Source: Flemingiibacterium sp964603455 (GTDB taxonomy: Bacteria; Bacillota; Clostridia; Oscillospirales; CAG-272). Taken from it: a stretch of 64,000 bases of DNA. Numbering within the stretch: position 1 is the stretch's first letter; the number at the start of each line of letters is the position of its first letter. The translations under genes and the position numbers were made by a program. Shown piece after piece: positions 25,587-34,239 of this stretch. The stretch is taken from positions 1 to 64,000 of the forward strand of contig CAZRVL010000002.1 in the NCBI GenBank assembly GCA_964603455.1, in the 5' to 3' direction. Below the pieces are notes generated by a model. It worked only from the letters and a program-made list of their open reading frames with translations. It ran no database searches and was not told where the DNA came from.

Positions 25587-26709
25587 TAGAAACACCTCCG
25601 AATCTTATCGGCTTTGTATATCGGTCAAGATACCACACAAGCAGATTCATTATCAATATTGAGAAAGAAACGCCTTCGGCATAACCGCCGAAATAACGTA
25701 TGAATACTGTCAAAAGCCCGCAGCCTATCGCATATATCGTGCGTCCCCTTTCGGTCATCGGAGAGGTAGTATAGTCGGTTGCCATGAATACAGCGCCAAG
25801 GAACAATCCACCTGAAAATATCTGCTGTCCCGCAAATTCGAAAGGCAGAGATGTCTTTGCCGCAACAAACGTAACCACAGCTACAGTTCCGATATAAAGC
25901 ACAGGTATCTTCCAAGATATGACTTTGCGTATAAGAAGATACAGAAATCCGACCGTTATCATCAGCGCAGACACCTCTCCGATACATCCTGCCTCATTTC
26001 CGAGTATCATGTCGAGCATCGAGACGTTCGGGGCATTTCCGTTTTTAAGAAATGCAAGCGGTGTTGCACTCGATACTGCATCAGCAAGATCTACGGATAT
26101 TGCAAAAGGTGAAAGCTTTACACCAGGTGCAGTAAATGCTTCCGCACCCATATGCGAAGGCCACGCAAATAGAAAAACTCTTGCGGCAAGTGCAGGATTC
26201 ACAAAGTTCTTGCCGATACCGCCGAACAGCTGCTTTACTATGATTATCGCAAATACCGCGCCAACCGCAGGCATCCAAAGCGGAACTGACACGGGAAGGT
26301 TCATAGCCAAAAGCATTCCGGTAACTACAGCGGAAAGATCGGTTACGGTAATAGGCTTTTTCATAGCCTTTTCCCATACAAGCTCTGACAATACCGCGAA
26401 CACGACCGAAACAAGCATTACAGTCAATGCTCTGAATCCGAAGATATATATTCCCCATACAAGTGCCGGCATAAGTGCTATACACACATCCGCCATTATC
26501 GAACGTGTAGTATCCTCTGTACGGATATGCGGAGACGGCGAAACGGTCAAAAGCTTCGGGATATATTCACGCCAGTTTTTTTTCTCTTTGTCAGACACTT
26601 CTGTCTTTTCAGCCGAAATTTCATTCGGCACATCGACTGTTACGTCTTCATTTACAACGTTGGCTTGAACTTCTGCCACGTTGTTTTTTTCATCGGGAGT
26701 CTTGTCCAT
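25558..26709 (-). CDS. rnfD: Rnf complex subunit RnfD (FMN-binding)
   Basis: 383 residues, about ten membrane helices. Signature parts: SPSPHIRTEDTTRSIM, MPAVGAVFAIIIVKQLFGG, NPALAARVFLF and FMATDYTTSPMTERG, the conserved segment with the FMN-bearing Thr. There is an N-terminal acidic extension of about 45 residues before the family's usual start (WREYIPKLLTVSPSPH), found in some clostridial RnfD proteins. The ATG overlaps the rnfC stop by one base (TAATG). Confidence 0.95.
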   Translation of the reverse strand: MDKTPDEKNNVAEVQANVVNEDVTVDVPNEISAEKTEVSDKEKKNWREYIPKLLTVSPSPHIRTEDTTRSIMADVCIALMPALVWGIYIFGFRALTVMLVSVVFAVLSELVWEKAMKKPITVTDLSAVVTGMLLAMNLPVSVPLWMPAVGAVFAIIIVKQLFGGIGKNFVNPALAARVFLFAWPSHMGAEAFTAPGVKLSPFAISVDLADAVSSATPLAFLKNGNAPNVSMLDMILGNEAGCIGEVSALMITVGFLYLLIRKVISWKIPVLYIGTVAVVTFVAAKTSLPFEFAGQQIFSGGLFLGAVFMATDYTTSPMTERGRTIYAIGCGLLTVFIRYFGGYAEGVSFSILIMNLLVWYLDRYTKPIRFGGVSNERSSGKEA

Positions 26710-28091
26710 TATTTTTCTCCTTTCTCCTCAGTTTTTTCAGAGCTTTCCGCTCTGCTCTTTTCGAGAGCTGCCTTTTCCGCACGCTTGCGGTCGTTTATCT
26801 GACCCTTAGCCGCACGTATATATTGAACGATCGGAACGTGAGCAGGACAGCTGTATGAGCAGCTGCCGCATTCGACACAGCTCATTACATCAAACTCCTC
26901 AGCCATATCAAGCTTTCCTTGCATAGAGAACATAGCAAGATATGAAGGCATCAAGTGCATCGGACAACCTCTTACGCATCTGCCGCAGCGAATACAGGCA
27001 GGGGTCGAATTTGTCTTGTTTTCCACATCTTCGGAAAATACAAGCACAGCCGATGTTCCCTTTGTAACTACTCCGTTTATATCCCATTGAGCAATTCCCA
27101 TCATAGGACCGCCGTTTATTATTTTTTTCGGCTCACGGGTCAAGCCTCCGCACGCCTCGATAAGATCGACATATGATGTTCCGAGCGGGACTCTGAGATT
27201 TTTCGGAGTCTTTACACAGTCACCATCGACCGTAACTATGCGTTCAATGAGCGGCATACCGTATGCAAATGCGTTGAATATCGCCGCGCACGTCTCGGCA
27301 TTGAAAACACAGCATCCGACATCTGCCGGAAGCTTTCCAGCGGGAAGCTCCTTTCCGGTAAGTGCATATATCAGCTGACGCTCATCACCCTGAGGATATT
27401 TGGTTTTCATAACCTCGATCTTAACGAGTTCTGAACCGACAAGATGTTCTTCAAGCAGATTCATCGCATCGAGTTTATTGTCCTCTACAGCTATAAAACC
27501 CTGTCTTAATGAAAATGCTTTCAATATTATTTTAAGACCGCCGATCACAGCTTCCGGTTCTTCGAGTAGCAGCCGATGGTTTGCCGTGATGTAGGGCTCG
27601 CACTCTGCACAGTTTACGATTATGGTATCTACCCTTCCGAGCGCAGAGCTGAGCTTTGCGTGGGTCGGGAATGTCGCTCCACCCATTCCGGATATACCGG
27701 CTTTACGGATCATATCTATTATCTCATCGGTAGTCGTATCTGAGAGCGGCTTTGTAAACGGCGATATTTCCGGAGACAATCTGTCTTCGCCATCGTTTTC
27801 GATGACCACTGAACGTATCTTCTGTCCCGAAGCCGAATTGCGCTCAACTATATCCTTGACCTTTCCGGATACGCTCGAATGTATAGGTGCGCCGAGTCCG
27901 TTTTCGACAACTCCTATCACCTGGCCGCGGTCAACGCTGTCTCCGACCTTCACTATCGGAGCAGCCGGTGCGCCGATATGCTGCGACAGCGGTATCGTAA
28001 CGATATTTGGTGCAGGCATTTTTTCGACCTGACAACGGCGCGTATTTTTATGTTCGTTTATATGAATACCGCCGTGGAAGGTGTGTGACAT
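26709..28091 (-). CDS. rnfC: Rnf complex subunit RnfC
   Basis: 460 residues, first gene of the rnf operon. N-terminal barrel domain starting MSHTFHGGIHINEHKNT, then the NADH/FMN-binding 51-kDa-like domain (GMGGATFPTHAKLS; NCAECEPYITANH), an SLBB segment, and two [4Fe-4S] motifs CIRCGRCVRGCP and CVECGSCSYSCP. RnfC is the NAD(H)-reacting subunit. ATG at 28091 follows AGAGGTGG; an upstream extension to 28376 is non-coding in character and covers the promoter. Confidence 0.95.
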   Translation of the reverse strand: MSHTFHGGIHINEHKNTRRCQVEKMPAPNIVTIPLSQHIGAPAAPIVKVGDSVDRGQVIGVVENGLGAPIHSSVSGKVKDIVERNSASGQKIRSVVIENDGEDRLSPEISPFTKPLSDTTTDEIIDMIRKAGISGMGGATFPTHAKLSSALGRVDTIIVNCAECEPYITANHRLLLEEPEAVIGGLKIILKAFSLRQGFIAVEDNKLDAMNLLEEHLVGSELVKIEVMKTKYPQGDERQLIYALTGKELPAGKLPADVGCCVFNAETCAAIFNAFAYGMPLIERIVTVDGDCVKTPKNLRVPLGTSYVDLIEACGGLTREPKKIINGGPMMGIAQWDINGVVTKGTSAVLVFSEDVENKTNSTPACIRCGRCVRGCPMHLMPSYLAMFSMQGKLDMAEEFDVMSCVECGSCSYSCPAHVPIVQYIRAAKGQINDRKRAEKAALEKSRAESSEKTEEKGEK

Positions 28092-28125
28092 TTTATTCCA
28101 CCTCTTTATACTATGATATATAAAT

Positions 28126-28154
28126 ATTATACAACAATTTCCGAATTTTTTCAA
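28126..28154 (-). promoter_or_regulatory. Promoter of the rnf operon
   Basis: On the minus strand TTGAAA (28149-28154), a 17-bp spacer and TATAAT (28126-28131), ending about 35 bp before the rnfC start. Confidence 0.8.
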
Positions 28155-28225
28155 TGATAATTTATCACATTCCTTGAAAATAATATTAAGCAATAATGCA
28201 CATTTATCACAAAATCGATAATGAT

Positions 28226-29164
28226 TTAACAGAATATAACAGCAATAAGAGCTGAAACTATACCCTGCAACAGTTTTGAAACAAAATATCTTCTGAGAGA
28301 AATATTCGAATCCGATAAAACCAACGCGACCTGAGAATGAACGCTCATGCCTGAAAATCCAAGCGCAAAGGCACATATTGGAAGTCCTGCTCTGCCAAAT
28401 TCAGAGCTGAGCCTGACTGCAATGGTCAGCTCGCAAATAGCTGCTGCAAATGCCGATACAAACTGCGGAAGGAGTGAGACGATGGTTTTCACAAATACAC
28501 CGAAAAATACCGCAAAAGCACATATTTTTAACATACTTAATGCGGCGTTTGCGACCGACTCGGCAAATGCCGTTAAAATCCCACGCGGTGAAATATGTTT
28601 GTATTTTTCCCCTTCTGATGCCAAAATATTTGCGCTATATCCCTTTTTCGAAGCTATAGCGATAATCACCGCCGAAATAAACTGTACGAGCCACAGCTTA
28701 ATGCCTACCATCGTATCGTTAAACAAAGTCCCAACGCTGCCGATGCAAAAAGCGATCCCTGCATTATTTGATACTGCTGTCAATTTAGCCGCTTCGGAGC
28801 TTGAAATATCGCCGTTTTTATAAAGATTTCTTACCGAAACAGCTCCTATCGGGAATCCGCAGACAGAGCCCAATATGAAAGCCGAAACACCTTTTTGCGG
28901 AAGTCCGGTAAGAGCGGAAAATACTCTTCCGCATATGAGTGACAGCAGGTCTGACATATGTGTCAGGCATATAAAATTCGTGAGCACCATAAACGGAAAC
29001 AGCGAAGGAATGAGCCTAAGTGAACACACTTCGAGCGATTCGACTACAGCCGATGAAGCCTTCTCGGGTGAACGCAGCAGATACAAAAACAAGAATATGC
29101 AAAAGCTCCAGGCGATGCCGAGCATTGGTGTCAGACGATTTTCGGTCTTCAATATAATAATCAC
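28226..29164 (-). CDS. ylbJ: Sporulation integral membrane protein YlbJ-like
   Basis: About 312 residues, eight or so membrane helices with a nucleoside-recognition (Gate) type motif GSVCGFPIGAVSVRNLY and a second half ending GFSGMSVHSQVALVL. This matches YlbJ, a sporulation membrane protein (mother-cell sigma-E regulon in Bacillus). The start is uncertain: the GTG at 29164 is only two bases from AGGAG, so a start a few codons later may be used. It is divergent from yqfC-yqfD, other sigma-E genes. Confidence 0.82.
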   Translation of the reverse strand: MIIILKTENRLTPMLGIAWSFCIFLFLYLLRSPEKASSAVVESLEVCSLRLIPSLFPFMVLTNFICLTHMSDLLSLICGRVFSALTGLPQKGVSAFILGSVCGFPIGAVSVRNLYKNGDISSSEAAKLTAVSNNAGIAFCIGSVGTLFNDTMVGIKLWLVQFISAVIIAIASKKGYSANILASEGEKYKHISPRGILTAFAESVANAALSMLKICAFAVFFGVFVKTIVSLLPQFVSAFAAAICELTIAVRLSSEFGRAGLPICAFALGFSGMSVHSQVALVLSDSNISLRRYFVSKLLQGIVSALIAVIFC

Positions 29165-29215
29165 GTCTCCTTTTTCATATCATGTAATAAATATATCATG
29201 CAGGGCGGTAAAAAT

Positions 29216-29533
29216 ATGAGTGATAGGGATATTAAAGCCAATAAAAAAGTTTCTTTTTTTGAAAGGCTGCGGCGAAGCTTGGATATTCCGGTCGGAGCAT
29301 TATCAAATTGTTCATATATCGGCATATCTGGGACATCCGAGCTCGAAATAAGCGGCTGTGACGGACTGGAAGATTATTCAAGCCTGAAGATCGTACTTAG
29401 GATATGCGGTCAGTTTTTGACGATAGATGGAGAACAGCTCGAATTATGCAGCTTTTCAAACGGAGATATTAGAGTGAACGGTCAAATTAAAAGCCTGATC
29501 TTCGAAAAAAGGTTCAGCTCGGAGGAAAAATAG
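29216..29533 (+). CDS. yqfC: Sporulation protein YqfC (YabP family)
   Basis: 105 residues of the YabP/YqfC family: SLDIPVGALSNCSYIGISG, then LEISGCDGLEDYSSLKIVLR and the C-terminal SNGDIRVNGQIKSLIFE. In Bacillus yqfC is expressed in the mother cell under sigma-E. The ATG at 29216 has AGGGCGG seven bases upstream, so the longer start at 29198 is not used. It overlaps yqfD by one base (TAGTG). Confidence 0.88.
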   Translation: MSDRDIKANKKVSFFERLRRSLDIPVGALSNCSYIGISGTSELEISGCDGLEDYSSLKIVLRICGQFLTIDGEQLELCSFSNGDIRVNGQIKSLIFEKRFSSEEK

Positions 29534-30696
29534 TGTTCAGAAAATTTGTAAACTGGTGCATCGGCTTTCGAAGATACAAAGTTAGAAATGTATTTTCAAA
29601 GGATATTTCAAGGCTTCTTACGATCTCTAATGCGGAATCGGTTTTGAAAAACGAAAATGACTACATATTTTTTTCTTTTCCCACTTCGGAAGGAAAATAT
29701 TTCGAAAAATTACTTTTATCAAACAGTATAGAATATGAAATGACCGAGCATGGGCTCATATATCTGCTAAAAAAATACAAAAAGCGTCCGGGAATACTGA
29801 TCGGCATGATATTGTTCGTTATCATGCTTGAGACGAGCCGCAGCTTTGTCTGGAATATTGAGGTAGTCAACAATAACGATATTCCTTCAAACGAGATAAT
29901 TTCAGAGCTTAAATCGCTCGGCTTCGGTATAGGGACATATATCCCATCGGTGGATTTCGATAAGCTTCACACAGACCTATTGCAATCCGACCAAAGGCTT
30001 GCATGGGTCGCAGTTAATATGTTTGGAACCCATGCAAATGTAGAAGTTCGCGAAGCTTTGCTCGTATCACCTGCTCCGGATGAGGACACGCCATATAATT
30101 TGATCGCAGCAGAAGATGGGATAATCGAGAGCATAGATATTTACCGCGGAACAAAGCAAGTCACGGTCGGTGAACCGATAAAAGCGGGGCAGCTTTTGGC
30201 ATCCGGGATAGTCGAGACTCCAAACGGCTTTAATTTGGTACACGCACGTGGGGTCGTAAAAGCCAATGTCGGACGAAGTATTAGGATCGAAATTCCGCTT
30301 AAGCGGGACAAAAAGATCTATACAGGAAAGGAATACTGCGAAATAACGTTAAAATTTCTCGGATTTTCATTTAAAGTTTTCAAAAGTACCGGAAATTCGC
30401 CAACAAATTGTGATATAATAGAAAGTGAGAGGAAGCTGTGCTTTTTCGGAATATTTGAAGTTCCGATAATTTTACATGAAAAGATCAGCCGCGAATATGA
30501 ATTTTCAAATGAAACTATAACTCCGGAGGCTGCAAAAGTCGAAGCCTTCGAAAAGCTTCAAGCCGAATGTGCTCTTGCAGACGGTGAGTTGGCGAGCAGA
30601 GAGATAAATGCCGGGCTAAATGGCGACACGTACATCATTAGCTGCAAGCTCCGCATAATAAAAAATATCGCGGTGGAAAGTAAGATCTACAGATGA
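29533..30696 (+). CDS. yqfD: Sporulation protein YqfD
   Basis: 387 residues. An N-terminal cytoplasmic region, one membrane helix (GILIGMILFVIMLETSR), and an extracytoplasmic part starting NIEVVNNNDIPSNEI (POTRA-like in character), then LIAAEDGIIESIDIYRG. Family-length and intact. It starts at GTG with GGAGGAAAAATA in front and overlaps the yqfC stop. The pair precedes phoH-ybeY-era-recO exactly as in many Firmicutes. Confidence 0.88.
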   Translation: MFRKFVNWCIGFRRYKVRNVFSKDISRLLTISNAESVLKNENDYIFFSFPTSEGKYFEKLLLSNSIEYEMTEHGLIYLLKKYKKRPGILIGMILFVIMLETSRSFVWNIEVVNNNDIPSNEIISELKSLGFGIGTYIPSVDFDKLHTDLLQSDQRLAWVAVNMFGTHANVEVREALLVSPAPDEDTPYNLIAAEDGIIESIDIYRGTKQVTVGEPIKAGQLLASGIVETPNGFNLVHARGVVKANVGRSIRIEIPLKRDKKIYTGKEYCEITLKFLGFSFKVFKSTGNSPTNCDIIESERKLCFFGIFEVPIILHEKISREYEFSNETITPEAAKVEAFEKLQAECALADGELASREINAGLNGDTYIISCKLRIIKNIAVESKIYR

Positions 30697-30790
30697 CTCG
30701 GCTTTATCTCAGACTCAGGCTGAGATAAAGCCTATACCAACAACGCTCTTTAACGAGAGCAGAAAGGAAGCTTTCGAGTAATCGAAAGCT
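30697..30790 (+). promoter_or_regulatory. Structured yqfD-phoH intergenic leader (three hairpins)
   Basis: Three stem-loops follow one another: 30700-30712 with 30720-30732 (13 bp, perfect), 30745-30749 with 30756-30760 (5 bp), and 30769-30777 with 30782-30790 (9 bp). None is followed by a U-run. The last lies exactly between GAAAGGA (30762-30768) and the ATG of phoH, so its folding would change the distance between ribosome binding site and start. Role unknown. Confidence 0.6.
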
Positions 30791-31816
30791 ATGACCATAT
30801 TTATGCCGGAAAAAATTATATTGACAGACTCTGTCGATCAAACCGCCAAGCTGTTCGGGGAGCTTGACGCGAATCTCGAACGCATCGAAAACGCATTCGG
30901 AGTTACGATAAAAGCCAAGGACTCTATGACCGGATCGGGAAATGCCGTCAGTGTCAGCGCGGATGACCTCGAAAAGGTCGAAAAAGCCGCAGATGCACTC
31001 GGGTATTTAAAACGTATGGCAAGGCTCACTGGTGAAATCACGCCGCAGAATGTTGATTACGTGGTCGGAATGGTCGCAGACGGAATGAATGCCGAGCTTA
31101 CTGAACTCGATGATGATACGATATGCCTGACGAGCCGCGGAAAGCCGATAAAAGCCAAGACTGTAGGTCAGAAAAAATATGTTGAAGCGATAAAAAAGAA
31201 CACCGTAGTAATGGGTATAGGTCCTGCCGGAACAGGAAAGACATTTTTAGCCGTTGCAATGGCTGTCACCGCACTCAAATCTAAAAAAGTCGAGAGGATA
31301 ATCCTGACACGTCCCGCAGTGGAAGCCGGAGAAAAGTTGGGATTCCTGCCCGGAGATCTTCAAAACAAAATCGATCCGTATCTCAGACCACTTTACGATG
31401 CACTCTATGAGATGCTCGGAACTGAGGGCTATCAAAGGCTTGCCGAGCGCGGTATAATCGAGATCGCTCCGCTCGCATATATGCGCGGAAGAACTCTTGA
31501 CGATTCCTTCATAATCCTCGATGAGGCTCAAAATACCACCCCCGAACAGATGAAGATGTTTTTAACACGCTTCGGCTTCAACTCCAAAGCAGTCGTCACA
31601 GGAGACCTCACTCAGACCGACCTTCCGTCAGGTCAAAGATCTGGGCTTGCCGAAGCGGTAAAGATACTCGAAGGTATAGATGATATTGCGATACATCATT
31701 TTACCGAGCGTGATGTGGTAAGACACAGGCTCGTACAAAAGATAATCCTCGCATACGAAAATTATGACAAGCAAAAAGCCGAAAGAAAGATATATCACAA
31801 AAAGGAGAATGACTGA
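30791..31816 (+). CDS. phoH: PhoH family ATPase
   Basis: 341 residues. An N-terminal KH-like region, then the PhoH ATPase domain with P-loop GPAGTGKT (144-151), ILTRPAVEAGEKLGFLPGD, Walker B-type SFIILDEAQNTT and MFLTRFGFNSKAVVTGD. PhoH proteins are cytoplasmic ATPases linked to RNA metabolism; with YbeY and Era they form a conserved ribosome-RNA gene cluster. ATG at 30791 or, 12 bases later, ATG at 30803 (MPEKIILTDS) are both possible because of the hairpin before them. It overlaps ybeY by one base. Confidence 0.93.
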   Translation: MTIFMPEKIILTDSVDQTAKLFGELDANLERIENAFGVTIKAKDSMTGSGNAVSVSADDLEKVEKAADALGYLKRMARLTGEITPQNVDYVVGMVADGMNAELTELDDDTICLTSRGKPIKAKTVGQKKYVEAIKKNTVVMGIGPAGTGKTFLAVAMAVTALKSKKVERIILTRPAVEAGEKLGFLPGDLQNKIDPYLRPLYDALYEMLGTEGYQRLAERGIIEIAPLAYMRGRTLDDSFIILDEAQNTTPEQMKMFLTRFGFNSKAVVTGDLTQTDLPSGQRSGLAEAVKILEGIDDIAIHHFTERDVVRHRLVQKIILAYENYDKQKAERKIYHKKEND

Positions 31817-32295
31817 TGAGACATTATATTTATTTTTCAAACGAACAGGATAAGGAGAAGGATTCGGGCGAACTTCGCTGTCTTATAAAGGCAGTCATAT
31901 ACGAAGTTCTCGAATATGAGGATTTTGGAAAAAGCGCAGAGATCTCCGTCACATTCACAGACAATGACGGAATACAAAATATCAACCGTGAACAGCGCAA
32001 TATCGATTCACCGACAGATGTGCTTTCCTTCCCCATAATGAGTGATGAGGATTCGGATGCCGATACCGACCGCTCGAACGGCGCAGTAATGCTCGGAGAC
32101 ATAGTTCTGAATCTCGAACGCGCACGACTCCAAGCCGCGGAATTCGGACATGGCTATACACGTGAGGTGGCATTTTTGACTGCACATTCGGTATTACATC
32201 TTCTGGGTTACGATCATCTCACAAGTGAAGAGGATGACAAAAATATGCGTGCAAAGCAGGATGCAGTGCTGAACATCATGGGTATAACAAGATAA
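31816..32295 (+). CDS. ybeY: Endoribonuclease YbeY (rRNA maturation)
   Basis: 159 residues with the zinc motif HSVLHLLGYDH near residue 126 and the conserved RNIDSPTDVLSFP segment. YbeY takes part in 16S rRNA 3' processing and ribosome quality control. The segment SDEDSDADTDRSNG between the two motifs is an acidic loop slightly longer than usual. Its ATG overlaps the phoH stop. Confidence 0.95.
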   Translation: MRHYIYFSNEQDKEKDSGELRCLIKAVIYEVLEYEDFGKSAEISVTFTDNDGIQNINREQRNIDSPTDVLSFPIMSDEDSDADTDRSNGAVMLGDIVLNLERARLQAAEFGHGYTREVAFLTAHSVLHLLGYDHLTSEEDDKNMRAKQDAVLNIMGITR

Positions 32296-32325
32296 CACAT
32301 ATACTTTATTTTCGAACAAAAGCTA

Positions 32326-32354
32326 TTGACAAGCTACTCGGTTTGTGATAAAAT
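32326..32354 (+). promoter_or_regulatory. Promoter of era-recO
   Basis: TTGACA (32326-32331), 17-bp spacer and TAAAAT (32349-32354). The 20 bases GGTTTGTGATAAAATATAAT around the -10 recur exactly at 58716-58735. Downstream, GGTCATAT is repeated (about 32406 and 32461) in the era leader. Confidence 0.75.
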
Positions 32355-32475
32355 ATAATTAGACCCATTCATTATCTGCGTGTATAATCTTTCGCGCAGT
32401 TTGAAGGTCATATCGAAAAATATTAAATCTTAAGAAAAGGAAGCTTTTGCGTTTTGCAAAGGTCATATTCATAAA

Positions 32476-33360
32476 ATGACAAAAACCGGATTCATTGCAA
32501 TAGTCGGCCGCCCGAATGTTGGAAAATCAACTCTTTTAAATGCTCTTTTGGGAGAAAAGGTCGCTATCGTATCAAAAAAGCCTCAGACTACTCGAAACCG
32601 CATAACCGGAATACTCACAGAAGGTGAAAATCAGTTCGTCTTCATGGATACTCCCGGAATGTTAAATCCAAAGAACAAGCTTGGAGATTTCATGGTAAAG
32701 ACAATAAGCAACACTATAGGAGATGTTGATGCTGCTATACTTGTTGTCGATGCCGCGAAGTCGATCTCCGATGTAGAAAGATCGATACTCACACGTCTCG
32801 AAAAGCAGGGTGCGCCCGTAATACTCGCCATAAACAAGACCGACTCGGTAAATGCCGCAAAGGTCGCAGAATGTATAGTCGAATATTCCAAGCTATACGA
32901 TTTTTCGGCTGTCATACCGATGGCTGCGATAAAGAACGAGGGAGTCGGTATAGTGGTCGATGAAGTTTCCAAGCTGCTGCATGACGGCGATTGGTTCTTC
33001 CCTGCCGATATGGTGACAGATCAGCCCGAAAGAGTTATTGCCTCCGAGATAATCAGAGAAAAGCTGCTCAGAACACTTAACGATGAGATACCGCACGGCA
33101 CGGCAGTCGTTATCGAAGGCTTTGAAGAAAAGCCGACCATAATCAAGATACGTGCAGAGATATACTGCGAAAAGGAATCTCACAAGGGAATAATCATCGG
33201 AAAAGGCGGTGCTGAGCTCAAAAAGGTCGGCACATGGGCTCGCGAGGATATGGAAGCGTTTTTTGGTACACAGGTACATCTCGACCTCTGGGTCAGAGTA
33301 AAGGAAAATTGGCGAGACAATCAGTCGTTGCTGAACAGCTTCGGATTCGGAGAGGAATAA
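32476..33360 (+). CDS. era: GTPase Era
   Basis: 294 residues: GTPase domain with G1 GRPNVGKS (11-18), G3 DTPG, G4 NKTD, and a C-terminal KH domain (GIIIGKGGAELKKVG) that binds 16S rRNA. It assists small-subunit assembly. The recO ATG follows its stop directly (TAAATG), so the two are coupled. Confidence 0.97.
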   Translation: MTKTGFIAIVGRPNVGKSTLLNALLGEKVAIVSKKPQTTRNRITGILTEGENQFVFMDTPGMLNPKNKLGDFMVKTISNTIGDVDAAILVVDAAKSISDVERSILTRLEKQGAPVILAINKTDSVNAAKVAECIVEYSKLYDFSAVIPMAAIKNEGVGIVVDEVSKLLHDGDWFFPADMVTDQPERVIASEIIREKLLRTLNDEIPHGTAVVIEGFEEKPTIIKIRAEIYCEKESHKGIIIGKGGAELKKVGTWAREDMEAFFGTQVHLDLWVRVKENWRDNQSLLNSFGFGEE

Positions 33361-34149
33361 ATGACTGTCAAGGTCAGAGGGCTTGTTGTACGGTCTTATG
33401 AGATAACAAGCAGTCTCAGGTATATACATATTCTGACTCACGAAAACGGCAAATTGAGCGCAGGAGTCAGAGGTTCTATGACCTTTCGAGGCAATTTCAA
33501 GATAGCCGTGATGCCGATGAGCTATTCCGAATTTGTTCTGCACACCGGAAAAGGCGAAAAATACTGGGTCAATGAAGCAACGCTGATACAGAGCTTTTTT
33601 GATCTGTCCGGTGACTATGCCAAGCTGACGCTCGGTTCATACGTGACCGATGTTGCAAATTTCATGTCGGTCGAAGGACAGCCAGATCCGCAGCTAATGT
33701 CTCTCACCTTGAATACACTTTGGCTAATATCCAAAAAGGAATCGGTAGATCATCATCTTGTAAAGACGGCATTTGAGCTTCGTGCGGCTTCGATAGGCGG
33801 CTTCGCTCCTGACCTTGAATGCTGCCGCGACTGCGGTGCAGCACTCGGAGATACAAATTTTATAAGTGTTGCGGACGGCTGTATACTTTGCGATAATTGC
33901 GCAAAAAAGCGCAGATTTGCAGTGCCGGACGGTAGAAATGACGTTCTTTTGAAGGTATCTCGTCCGACTTTAGAAGCTGTTTTTTATGCGCTTTATTCAG
34001 ACCCGAAAAAGATATTTTCTTTTACGCTCGACAAGAAATTTATTCCGGAATTTTCAAAGCTCGGCGAAGAATATCTTGCAAGACAGCTCGATTATCATTT
34101 TCCGACTCTCGATATGTTAGATCTGTCGGATCAAGAGAAAAAATGTTAA
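33361..34149 (+). CDS. recO: DNA repair protein RecO
   Basis: 262 residues: N-terminal OB fold (VRGLVVRSYEITSSLRYIHI), helical middle, and a zinc-binding Cys set CCRDCGAAL ... CILCDNC. RecO loads RecA with RecR in recombinational repair. Its ribosome binding site GAGGAA lies within the end of era. Confidence 0.93.
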   Translation: MTVKVRGLVVRSYEITSSLRYIHILTHENGKLSAGVRGSMTFRGNFKIAVMPMSYSEFVLHTGKGEKYWVNEATLIQSFFDLSGDYAKLTLGSYVTDVANFMSVEGQPDPQLMSLTLNTLWLISKKESVDHHLVKTAFELRAASIGGFAPDLECCRDCGAALGDTNFISVADGCILCDNCAKKRRFAVPDGRNDVLLKVSRPTLEAVFYALYSDPKKIFSFTLDKKFIPEFSKLGEEYLARQLDYHFPTLDMLDLSDQEKKC

Positions 34150-34174
34150 AAATTTACTAAAATCTCCGAAGTCC

Positions 34175-34203
34175 TTGACAACGGAGTATTTTTCTGATAT
34201 AAT
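34175..34203 (+). promoter_or_regulatory. Promoter of the GH36 gene at 34240
   Basis: TTGACA (34175-34180), 17-bp spacer, TATAAT (34198-34203); consensus boxes 37 bp before the start codon. Confidence 0.9.
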
Positions 34204-34239
34204 TGTCTTGAAAATAATTTTATATTTATGGAGAGAAAT

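Noticed and set aside
25919..26668. 249-codon plus-strand frame opposite rnfD
   Set aside because: Antisense to rnfD; Ser/Thr/Ala-rich shadow reading with no family motif.
32893..33543. 216-codon minus-strand frame across the era/recO junction
   Set aside because: Antisense to two certain genes and crosses their boundary.
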